A stretch of DNA of 64,000 nucleotides from Aphrophora alni (taxonomy: Eukaryota > Arthropoda > Insecta > Hemiptera > Aphrophoridae), in contig OY740774.1 in assembly GCA_963513935.1 (NCBI GenBank), forward strand, positions 26,927,949 through 26,991,948, written 5' to 3'. A program made the position numbers and the translations under genes. Below are positions 31,523 through 40,679 of this stretch, piece by piece. Numbering within the stretch: position 1 is the first letter of the stretch; each line of letters opens with the position of its first letter. The notes beneath the pieces are model-generated. The model was not told the DNA's origin. It saw only the letters and a program-made list of their open reading frames with translations, and did no database searches.

Positions 31523-34000
31523 TTGTTTACAACACTCATAAATTCAAATGAAAAAAAATGTAATTTAACAATCACACACTCATCTGAGAGTAGGACAGAG
31601 TATGTCAATTTACACTTGCAGGAATTAGAGTCTGCTATGTTGTCCGGACGGGATTCCGCTCCAGGCCCTGACAACGTAGTTCATTCTATGATTAAACACC
31701 TCCCAGCTTCGGGGAAGCGTGCTCTCCTTCGAATATACAATCGTATATTTGAGGAGCGTTGCTTTCCTGATGCTTGGTTGGAGGCTACAGTAGTTCCTCT
31801 TCTCAAACCAGGTAAAGAAAAGACCGAACCAGGAAATTACCGTCCCATTTCCCTCACTAGTGTGCTTTGCAAACTGGTAGAGAGAATGGTCAATCGGCGC
31901 CTTGTTTGGTATCTCGAAAGTAACCGGCTGATTTGTGATGAACAATGTGGCTTTAGGCAGGGTCGATCATCTACTGATCAGCTGGTTTCATTAGAGTCTG
32001 CCATACAAAATGCATTTTTGTTGCGTCAGACATTGGTTGCAGTGTTTTTTGACCTGGAAAAGGCATACGATATGGCTTGGCGAAGAGGAATTCTGAATAC
32101 TTTAAGATCATGGGGTATAAATGGTAATATTCTTGCTTTTATCCAAAACTTCCTTAGCAACAGATATTTCAGAGTGCGTGTTGGACCTATGCTTTCCGAT
32201 CGTTATCATTTAGAGAATGGTGTTCCTCAGGGTAGTGTGCTTAGTGTGACCCTGTTTGCTGTGGCAATCAACAGCATTACCGCTGATGTGCGGTGAACTG
32301 TCCGCTGTTCTCTATTTGTTGACGATTTTGCTATATATGTGGCTTCTCGAGGTATGGCAACTGCCGAAAGAGCCCTTCAACTAGCGATAAATAGATTGCA
32401 ATCTTGGTCAAATTTGACAGGATTCAAGTTCTCTGCTTCCAAAACGCAATGTATTGCTTTTAGTCGTCGAAGAATGAACCATCAGCCCGTATTATTTCTA
32501 AATGGAACACAACTTCAAACTACTGCAACTGTTAAATTTTTAGGCCTAATATTTGATAGTAGACTTTCTTGGATTCCACATCTATCTGATCTGAAAACAC
32601 GGTGTAATAAAACACTTGACATGTTACGTGTTCTCAGCGGTTCTCGATGGGGAGCCGATAGGACTTGTATGTTGAGATTTTATCGTGCTCTTATTAGATC
32701 GCGGATTGATTACGGCTCCATAGTCTACTCATCCGCAGGACCATCAGCTATAAAAAGGCTAGATTCGGTACATAACTCTGCTCTGCGTATTGTTTCTGGA
32801 GCATTTCGTTCGAGTCCAGTTCCTAGCTTGCTTGCTGAGACTGGCGAACCATCTCTTTCTCGACGAAGACAACAACTACAAATGACATACATCTGTAGTC
32901 TGCGCTCCAAACCGTATCATCCAACATACAACGATGTTTTTAATAATTCCTTGACTGACAGATACGAATGTCGTCAAAATAGTACTGCACCATTTGGTAT
33001 TAGAACTCTACGAATCCTCGACAATTTTGGACTTGTACTTCCTCCATTGATTAAGAATGTACCATGTGTTATTCCTCCATGGGTCATTAAAATGCCAACT
33101 TTTGATTTTTCACTGTCCAGGTTCATCAAGCACAACACTCCTGATGTAGTTTATCGTCAAGAGTTTTACAATATACTTGATGGATACCCATCTAGTGAAA
33201 TTATTTTCACAGATGGTTCTAAACTGGACAATAAAGTCGGTTGTGCGTATTACTCATCCGGTCGGACGCATAAATATGGATTACCCCCAGTTTATAGTGT
33301 ATTTTCTGCCGAACTTTTTGCTATTTTGAAAGGCCTTAATACCGTTCCATCAGGTTTCCATCACTATCTTTTGTGTTCCGATTCCAAAAGTGCGTTACAG
33401 GCTGTCCAGGATATGTATTCTAGGAATCCCTTGGTTGAGGATATTCTGTGTTCTATACATAGACTTCAGCTACGGGACGTCGGAGTATCATTTTGCTGGG
33501 TTCCTGGGCATTGCGGAATTTCAGGAAACACAAGAGCTGACGCAGCGGCAAAACAAGCTACAAGTCAGATACCAGTCACACAGTGTGTTATGGTATCTGA
33601 CTTTGTATCGACAGTTAAAACCCTTTTGCATAGGCAATGGGAGGAAGAATGGACAAATATACAGTCTAATAAACTGAGGGAAGTGAAAGATACTGTTCGT
33701 CCTTGGAATTCATCCATACGTCCTAGTCGTCGAGAGAAAGTGGTGATTACCCGTGTTCGTATCGGTCATTCCATGATTACTCATGGATTTCTGATGGAAC
33801 ACGGGAATCCGCCACAATGTCCCTTTTGTCGAGGTATTTTATCAATTAGGCATATTCTTGTTGAGTGTGTCTCACTTAGAGGTATGCGTAGGACATTTGC
33901 CCTACCAAATTCTATGCAGGCGATGTTGGGGGATAGTGCTCAGATCCTCGATCGGGTATTGTCCCTTTTGCGTCGTCTGAAAATATTTGATAATATATGA
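31523..34000 (+). pseudogene. LINE reverse transcriptase/RNase H copy 1, one stop
   Basis: Same 825-codon frame as copy 2 but with a TGA at 32294-32296 (codon after ADVR) shortly before the catalytic FVDD. No other break is seen. Domains: RT (SAPGPDN, GNYRPISLTS, FFDLEKAYDMAW with catalytic Asp, GVPQGSVLS, then LFVDDFAIY after the stop), RNase H (IFTDGSK, SAELFAIL, LLCSDSKSAL, VPGHCGISGNTRADAAAK) and a C-terminal CPFCRG...RHILVEC zinc knuckle. RT plus RNase H without tether to a restriction-type nuclease fits the I/Jockey side of the LINE tree. ORF1 and the endonuclease are absent. Confidence 0.9.
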
Positions 34001-34328
34001 GTTTTCTCTAGTCAATTGTTGCAGAGAATTTTTACAGCTCTCTAATATCATGTTTAGTTGTTGAATTAAATTTTGTTTAAATCTTATTCCTGGTAATATG
34101 TTGCAGGGCCCTTTTGTAGTCCTGCACTATTTGTTAATTTTGGTAATTTATTGTCCATAGTATATAGTTGTTAACTTGTTGCAGGGCCCTTTTACAGCCA
34201 TGTAGCATGTTTAGTGTGTTATTGTTGTTTAAATTTTATGTAACTGTTTTTTAAGGTTAAGTTTAAGTTTTTAAGTTGGAGCGTTCTTTACGCTCTACTT
34301 TGCAAAGGCGATGATGACCGAAATGGTT
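31528..34328 (+). mobile_element. LINE copy 1, 5'-truncated
   Basis: Starts within the linker between endonuclease and reverse transcriptase and ends after the 3' UTR. The 3' UTR (34001-34328) holds three related blocks (TTGCAGAGAATTTTTACAGC, TTGCAGGGCCCTTTTGTAGT, TTGCAGGGCCCTTTTACAGC). The normal (AAT)n tail is deleted in this copy. GTAACTTGTT at 31518-31527 and GTAATCTTGTT after the tail of other copies may be the original target duplication. Confidence 0.7.
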
Positions 34329-35407
34329 TCTTGTTGGCTAAATATTTACGTCATTTTATTAACCCTTTTGTTTTGATTAAAAACAAGATAAAAATAATGT
34401 ATTCAAATCCAACTAACAAAACGTATAAATAATATTTCTAAAAAAAAAACCTTCAATTCGCATAGCAATGATTGGTCTTCCTGTTTCGTTCAATGTAATA
34501 CTAAAACAATAGCGCACATCATTGCCATATTTCCAGTATGACAAAGCTTTCTTCTCTTGTCAGGTATGAAATAGTGACTGTCCAAAGTTTGGCAACAACG
34601 CTCTAATTTGCCTGTATTGTTGTAACACCTGCATCATATACAGTAATCTACCTGCGAAATGTCACGTCCACCATGTTACGTCACACATCACCCCATACAT
34701 CGGACGATACCGTGTCCTTCAGAAATTGAATTCTGATTGGTTATTGAAAGGCGTCATTTTCCTACCCTTGTCAAAGCCTTGGCTTCATTACTTCAGTTAG
34801 GCTACAGACTCCAACTCTGTTAGACATCAACGTCATGATTCCTCATACCAACTCATTGCAGTTCTCTTTTTAACAGGAATTACTAACAGTTCTTACTAAC
34901 AGTAATTTACTTTTCTCTTATCAGTGCAATTCTATTATTCTGTGTGTGGATTGTGCAGTACGTGAGATTGTGGTTTGTGCGTCTGATGACCATTAAGTTA
35001 TGGTATAAAACTGATAGATATTTTAAGTGTTTTTACAGTGCGCACATTTAACGATACGTCTAAAAGCAGACTTTCAAACAATCACGTAAGTACAAACCTA
35101 CAATTATTAATTTTTGTTCAGAATCAGTGTTCAATGATTCATTTGTGCTTGGGACTCAATTTGAAACGAAACAAGAAAATCTTGAATGGTCAGAAATTGT
35201 GGTACCCGAAACACCGGAGCCTGAAGATATGACGAATGTTTTGGAAACAGCTGAAATAAAATTGAAAACGATGTAGACGAAGACAAAGGCACGTTTGCAT
35301 CATATCCTTGGACAATTAGTAGTAACATGAAAACTCCCGAAGTGAGTTATAGTAAAATGATACTAAGAAAATAGTCCCAAAGGAAAATGTGGAGGGTGCG
35401 TTTATCA
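34329..35407 (+). other. Plus-strand promoter-like module and fold-back arm, unit 2
   Basis: Host-derived sequence between LINE 1 and FHA 2. Seen: TTACGTCA (34676-34683, CRE-like), reverse CCAAT (GATTGG 34735-34740), TATAAAA (35004-35010), a donor CAC^GTAAGT near 35086 and an acceptor TTGTTCAG ending about 35120. The plus arm 35120-35235 then encodes ESVFNDSFVLGTQFETKQEN and PETPEPEDM, the same segment that the neighbouring minus-strand FHA gene encodes at 35566-35682. It ends KLKTM-stop; one base later another frame (ENDVDEDKGTFASYPWTISS) continues, so this exon copy has a frameshift. The promoter motifs are short and could be chance. Confidence 0.5.
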
Positions 35408-35682
35408 TTAGAAATAAGAGTGTTTATCATTAGAACTAGTGTCAGAATCAGTGTCAGCTTTATCCTGTGCAGTGTTTTCAACCTTTGTATACGTTGTAAA
35501 ACAATCTGCAAATGTGATTAAATCTTCATCTTTCAATTTGTGACGTACGTAGGGTGCAAGTTTTTTCGTCACATCTTCAGGCTCAGGTGTTTCGGGTACC
35601 ACAATTTCTGACCCTTCATGATTTTCTTGTTTCGTTTCAAATTGAGTCCCAAGCACAAATGAATCATTGAACACTGACTCTG
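35120..35682. repeat. Inverted repeat, ~117-bp arms, 330-bp spacer
   Basis: Plus arm 35120-35235 and minus arm 35566-35682 are reverse complements with about seven differences. Equivalent pairs: 39696-39811/40142-40258, 44322-44437/44768-44884, 48947-49062/49393-49509, 58554-58669/59000-59116, 63185-63300/63631-63747. A transcript of either strand could fold into a ~115-bp hairpin. Confidence 0.9.
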
Positions 35683-36079
35683 AACTAGTGTCAGAATCAG
35701 TGTCAGCTTTATCCTGTGCAATGTTTTCAACCTTTGAATACGTTGTAATACAATCTGCAAATGTGATTAAATCTCCATCTTTCAATTTGTGACGTACGTA
35801 GGACGCAAGTTTTTTCTGTCCCAACTTAGTTTTGTTTCTACTGCCAATATCAAAAATTTCATGTAATTTATCATCTTCAACCTCTATGACTGCATGAAAC
35901 TCTAAGATAAATGGATTATCGATTATAATATTACATAGATTTGATCGGCCAATACAAATGCTGCCTCTAAATACTTCAAAGTATTGATCTTCGAACATGA
36001 GTATGGCAACCTTAACTCTTCCATCCACTTGATCAGGACATGAAGGTGCTTCATCTGATCCTAGCCGTGGAGTCAACAT
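35408..36079 (-). CDS. FHA-domain protein copy 2, partly duplicated
   Basis: 223 codons, intact. Residues 1-167 equal copy 1. After PETPEPED the ORF continues (VTKKLAPYVRHKLKDEDLIT...) into a second copy of the end of the FHA domain and the Asp/Ser tail, finishing SSNDKHSYF. The underlying direct repeat is about 130 bp (35436-35570 against 35684-35818). The extra half-domain lacks the phosphopeptide loops and is unlikely to fold as an FHA. The product, if made, would be far shorter than MDC1/mu2 and lacks BRCT domains, so it could act only as a competitor or not at all. No own promoter visible next to its start. Confidence 0.65.
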   Translation of the reverse strand: MLTPRLGSDEAPSCPDQVDGRVKVAILMFEDQYFEVFRGSICIGRSNLCNIIIDNPFILEFHAVIEVEDDKLHEIFDIGSRNKTKLGQKKLASYVRHKLKDGDLITFADCITTYSKVENIAQDKADTDSDTSSESVFNDSFVLGTQFETKQENHEGSEIVVPETPEPEDVTKKLAPYVRHKLKDEDLITFADCFTTYTKVENTAQDKADTDSDTSSNDKHSYF

Positions 36080-36099
36080 TTTTTTTCTAATATTGTAAC

Positions 36100-38577
36100 T
36101 TGTTTACAACACTCATAAATTCAAATGAAAAAAAATGTAATTTAACAATCACACACTCATCTGAGAGTAGGACAGAGTATGTCAATTTACACTTGCAGGA
36201 ATTAGAGTCTGCTATGTTGTCCGGACGGGATTCCGCTCCAGGCCCTGACAACGTAGTTCATTCTATGATTAAACACCTCCCAGCTTCGGGGAAGCGTGCT
36301 CTCCTTCGAATATACAATCGTATATTTGAGGAGCGTTGCTTTCCTGATGCTTGGTTGGAGGCTACAGTAGTTCCTCTTCTCAAACCAGGTAAAGAAAAGA
36401 CCGAACCAGGAAATTACCGTCCCATTTCCCTCACTAGTGTGCTTTGCAAACTGGTAGAGAGAATGGTCAATCGGCGCCTTGTTTGGTATCTCAAAAGTAA
36501 CCGGCTGCTTTGTGATGAACAATGTGGCTTTAGGCAGGGTCGATCATCTACTGATCAGCTGGTTTCATTAGAGTCTGCCATACAAAATGCATTTTTGTTG
36601 CGTCAGACATTGGTTGCAGTGTTTTTTGACCTGGAAAAGGCATACGATATGGCTTGGCGAAGAGGAATTCTGAATACTTTAAGATCATGGGGTATAAATG
36701 GTAATATTCTTGCTTTTATCCAAAACTTCCTTAGCAACAGATATTTCAGAGTGCGTGTTGGACCTATGCTTTCCGATCGTTATCATTTAGAGAATGGTGT
36801 TCCTCAGGGTAGTGTGCTTAGTGTGACCCTGTTTGCTGTGGCAATCAACAGCATTACCGCTGATGTGCGGTGCCCTGTCCGCTGTTCTCTATTTGTTGAC
36901 GATTTTGCTATATATGTGGCTTCTCGAGTTATGGCAACTGCCGAAAGAGCCCTTCAACTAGCGATAAATAGATTGCAATCTTGGTCAAATTTGACAGGAT
37001 TCAAGTTCTCTGCTTCCAAAACGCAATGTATTGCTTTTAGTCGTCGAAGAATGAACCATCAGCCCGTATTATTTCTAAATGGAACACAACTTCAAACTAC
37101 TGCAACTGTTAAATTTTTAGGCCTAATATTTGATAGTAGACTTTCTTGGATTCCACGTCTATCTGATCTGAAAACACGGTGTAATAAAACACTTGACATG
37201 TTACGTGTTCTCAGCGGTTCTCGATGGGGAGCCGATAGGACTTGTATGTTGAGATTTTATCGTGCTCTTATTAGATCGCGGATTGATTACGGCTCCATAG
37301 TCTACTCATCCGCAGGACCATCAGCTATAAAAAGGCTAGATTCGGTACATAACTCTGCTCTGCGTATTGTTTCTGGAGCATTTCGTTCGAGTCCAGTTCC
37401 TAGCTTGCTTGCTGAGACTGGCGAACCATCTCTTTCTCGACGAAGACAACAACTACAAATGACATACATCTGTAGTCTGCGCTCCAAACCGTATCATCCA
37501 ACATACAACGATGTTTTTAATAATTCCTTGACTGACAGATACGAATGTCGTCAAAATAGTACTGCACCATTTGGTATTAGAACTCTACGAATCCTCGACA
37601 ATTTTGGACTTGTACTTCCTCCATTGATTAAGAATGTACCATGTGTTATTCCTCCATGGGTCATTAAAATGCCAACTTTTGATTTTTCACTGTCCAGGTT
37701 CATCAAGCACAACACTCCTGATGTAGTTTATCGTCAAGAGTTTTACAATATACTTGATGGATACCCATCTAGTGAAATTATTTTCACAGATGGTTCTAAA
37801 CTGGACAATAAAGTCGGTTGTGCGTATTACTCATCCGGTCGGACGCATAAATATGGATTACCCCCAGTTTATAGTGTATTTTCTGCCGAACTTTTTGCTA
37901 TTTTGAAAGGCCTTAATACCGTTCCATCAGGTTTCCATCACTATCTTTTGTGTTCCGATTCCAAAAGTGCGTTACAGGCTGTCCAGGATATGTATTCTAG
38001 GAATCCCTTGGTTGAGGATATTCTGTGTTCTATACATAGACTTCAGCTACGGGACGTCGGAGTATCATTTTGCTGGGTTCCTGGGCATTGCGGAATTTCA
38101 GGAAACACAAGAGCTGACGCAGCGGCAAAACAAGCTACAAGTCAGATACCAGTCACACAGTGTGTTATGGTATCTGACTTTGTATCGACAGTTAAAACCC
38201 TTTTGCATAGGCAATGGGAGGAAGAATGGACAAATATACAGTCTAATAAACTGAGGGAAGTGAAAGATACTGTTCGTCCTTGGAATTCATCCATACGTCC
38301 TAGTCGTCGAGAGAAAGTGGTGATTACCCGTGTTCGTATCGGTCATTCCATGATTACTCATGGATTTCTGATGGAACACGGGAATCCGCCACAATGTCCC
38401 TTTTGTCGAGGTATTTTATCAATTAGGCATATTCTTGTTGAGTGTGTCTCACTTAGAGGTATGCGTAGGACATTTGCCCTACCAAATTCTATGCAGGCGA
38501 TGTTGGGGGATAGTGCTCAGATCCTCGATCGGGTATTGTCCCTTTTGCGTCGTCTGAAAATATTTGATAATATATGA
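36100..38577 (+). CDS. LINE reverse transcriptase/RNase H copy 2, intact
   Basis: 825 codons without a break; the first codon is not a normal ATG (TTG) because the frame is simply the 5'-truncated body of ORF2, with MLSGRDSAPGPDN the first in-frame Met. RT catalytic Asp of FFDLEKAYD and the FVDD pair, RNase H Asp/Glu/Asp and His, and the C-terminal CCHC are all present. The motif normally FADD is FVDD. It makes cDNA in the complete element; here the endonuclease and ORF1 are missing. One of two full-length open copies in the array. Confidence 0.9.
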   Translation: MFTTLINSNEKKCNLTITHSSESRTEYVNLHLQELESAMLSGRDSAPGPDNVVHSMIKHLPASGKRALLRIYNRIFEERCFPDAWLEATVVPLLKPGKEKTEPGNYRPISLTSVLCKLVERMVNRRLVWYLKSNRLLCDEQCGFRQGRSSTDQLVSLESAIQNAFLLRQTLVAVFFDLEKAYDMAWRRGILNTLRSWGINGNILAFIQNFLSNRYFRVRVGPMLSDRYHLENGVPQGSVLSVTLFAVAINSITADVRCPVRCSLFVDDFAIYVASRVMATAERALQLAINRLQSWSNLTGFKFSASKTQCIAFSRRRMNHQPVLFLNGTQLQTTATVKFLGLIFDSRLSWIPRLSDLKTRCNKTLDMLRVLSGSRWGADRTCMLRFYRALIRSRIDYGSIVYSSAGPSAIKRLDSVHNSALRIVSGAFRSSPVPSLLAETGEPSLSRRRQQLQMTYICSLRSKPYHPTYNDVFNNSLTDRYECRQNSTAPFGIRTLRILDNFGLVLPPLIKNVPCVIPPWVIKMPTFDFSLSRFIKHNTPDVVYRQEFYNILDGYPSSEIIFTDGSKLDNKVGCAYYSSGRTHKYGLPPVYSVFSAELFAILKGLNTVPSGFHHYLLCSDSKSALQAVQDMYSRNPLVEDILCSIHRLQLRDVGVSFCWVPGHCGISGNTRADAAAKQATSQIPVTQCVMVSDFVSTVKTLLHRQWEEEWTNIQSNKLREVKDTVRPWNSSIRPSRREKVVITRVRIGHSMITHGFLMEHGNPPQCPFCRGILSIRHILVECVSLRGMRRTFALPNSMQAMLGDSAQILDRVLSLLRRLKIFDNI

Positions 38578-38905
38578 GTTTTCTCTAGTCAATTGTTGCA
38601 GAGAATTTTTACAGCTCTCTAATATCATGTTTAGTTGTTGAATTAAATTTTGTTTAAATCTTATTCCTGGTAATATGTTGCAGGGCCCTTTTGTAGTCCT
38701 GCACTATTTGTTAATTTTGGTAATTTATTGTCCATAGTATATAGTTGTTAACTTGTTGCAGGGCCCTTTTACAGCCATGTAGCATGTTTAGTGTGTTATT
38801 GTTGTTTAAATTTTATGTAACTGTTTTTTAAGGTTAAGTTTAAGTTTTTAAGTTGGAGCGTTCTTTACGCTCTACTTTGCAAAGGCGATGATGACCGAAA
38901 TGTTT
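38578..38905 (+). mobile_element. LINE 3' UTR, copy 2, tail deleted
   Basis: Repeats the TTGCAGGGCCCTTTT blocks and the GGAGCGTTCTTTACGCTC hairpin. Like copy 1 it lacks the (AAT)n tail, a deletion shared only by these two units. Confidence 0.7.
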
Positions 38906-39983
38906 CTTGTTGGCTAAATATTTACGTCATTTTATTAACCCTTTTGTTTTGATTAAAAACAAGATAAAAATAATGTATTCAAATCCAACTAACAAAACGT
39001 ATAAATAATATTTCTAAAAAAAAAACCTTCAATTCGCATAGCAATGATTGGTCTTCCTGTTTCGTTCAATGTAATACTAAAACAATAGCGCACATCATTG
39101 CCATATTTCCAGTATGACAAAGCTTTCTTCTCTTGTCAGGTATGAAATAGTGACTGTCCAAAGTTTGGCAACAACGCTCTAATTTGCCTGTATTGTTGTA
39201 ACACCTGCATCATATACAGTAATCTACCTGCGAAATGTCACGTCCACCATGTTACGTCACACATCATCCCATACATCGGACGATACCGTGTCCTTCAGAA
39301 ATTGAATTCTGATTGGTTATTGAAAGGCGTCATTTTCCTACCCTTGTCAAAGCCTTGGCTTCATTACTTCAGTTAGGCTACAGACTCCAACTCTGTTAGA
39401 CATCAACGTCATGATTCCTCATACCAACTCATTGCAGTTCATTTTTTAACAGGAATTACTAACAGTTCTTACTAACAGTAATTTACTTTTCTCTTATCAG
39501 TGCAATTCTATTATTCTGTGTGTGGATTGTGCAGTACGTGAGATTGTGGTTTGTGCGTCTGATGACCATTAAGTTATGGTATAAAACTGATAGATATTTT
39601 AAGTGTTTTTACAGTGCGCACATTTAACGATACGTCTAAGAGCAGACTTTCAAACAATCACGTAAGTACAAACCTACAATTATTAATTTTTGTTCAGAAT
39701 CAGTGTTCAATGATTCATTTGTGCTTGGGACTCAATTTGAAACGAAACAAGAAAATCTTGAATGGTCAGAAATTGTGGTACCCGAAACACCGGAGCCTGA
39801 AGATATGACGAATGTTTTGGAAACAGCTGAAATAAAATTGAAAACGATGTAGACGAAGACAAAGGCACGTTTGCATCATATCCTTGGACAATTAGTAGTA
39901 ACGTGAAAACTCCCGAAGTGAGTTATAGTAAAATGATACTAAGAAAATAGTCCCAAAGGAAAATGTGGAGGATGCGTTTATCA
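38906..39983 (+). other. Promoter-like module and fold-back arm, unit 3
   Basis: Near-identical to the module at 34329-35407 (one visible change: TCATTTTTT for TCTCTTTTT near 39440). Plus arm 39696-39811. Confidence 0.5.
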
Positions 39984-40655
39984 TTAGAAATAAGAGTGTT
40001 TATCATTAGAACTAGTGTCAGAATCAGTGTCAGCTTTATCCTGTGCAGTGTTTTCAACCTTTGTATACGTTGTAAAACAATCTGCAAATGTAATTAAATC
40101 TTCATCTTTCAATTTGTGACGTACGTAGGGTGCAAGTTTTTTCGTCACATCTTCAGGCTCAGGTGTTTCGGGTACCACAATTTCTGACCCTTCATGATTT
40201 TCTTGTTTCGTTTCAAATTGAGTCCCAAGCACAAATGAATCATTGAACACTGACTCTGAACTAGTGTCAGAATCAGTGTCAGCTTTATCCTGTGCAATGT
40301 TTTCAACCATTGAATACGTTGTAATACAATCTGCAAATGTGATTAAATCTCCATCTTTCAATTTGTGACGTACGTAGGACGCAAGTTTTTTCTGTCCCAA
40401 CTTAGTTTTGTTTCTACTGCCAATATCAAAAATTTCATGTAATTTATCATCTTCAACCTCTATGACTGCATGAAACTCTAAGATAAATGGATTATCGTTT
40501 ATAATATTACATAGATTTGATCGGCCAATACAAATGCTGCCTCTAAATACTTCAAAGTATTGATCTTCGAACATGAGTATGGCAACCTTAACTCTTCCAT
40601 CCACTTGATCAGGACATGAAGGTGCTTCATCTGATCCTAGCCGTGGAGTCAACAT
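39984..40655 (-). CDS. FHA-domain protein copy 3
   Basis: 223 codons, intact, same structure as copy 2. Distinct changes: NIIND for NIIID in the FHA core, and TTYSMVEN for TTYSKVEN, the latter shared with copies 4 and 5. Changes are mostly amino-acid altering, so there is no sign of purifying selection between copies. Confidence 0.65.
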   Translation of the reverse strand: MLTPRLGSDEAPSCPDQVDGRVKVAILMFEDQYFEVFRGSICIGRSNLCNIINDNPFILEFHAVIEVEDDKLHEIFDIGSRNKTKLGQKKLASYVRHKLKDGDLITFADCITTYSMVENIAQDKADTDSDTSSESVFNDSFVLGTQFETKQENHEGSEIVVPETPEPEDVTKKLAPYVRHKLKDEDLITFADCFTTYTKVENTAQDKADTDSDTSSNDKHSYF

Positions 40656-40679
40656 TTTTTTTCTAATATTGTAACTTGT

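Noticed and set aside
31625..31945. 106-codon minus ORF repeated in every LINE
   Set aside because: Antisense shadow of the RT domain; no motif.
33390..33677. 95-codon plus ORF repeated in every LINE
   Set aside because: It is the +1 shadow frame of the RNase H domain.
35038..35232. 64-codon plus ORF (MRTFNDTSKSRLSNNH...) in each unit
   Set aside because: It reads through an intron-like GTAAGT...TTCAG segment and then in the wrong frame through the fold-back arm, so the long ORF is not real.
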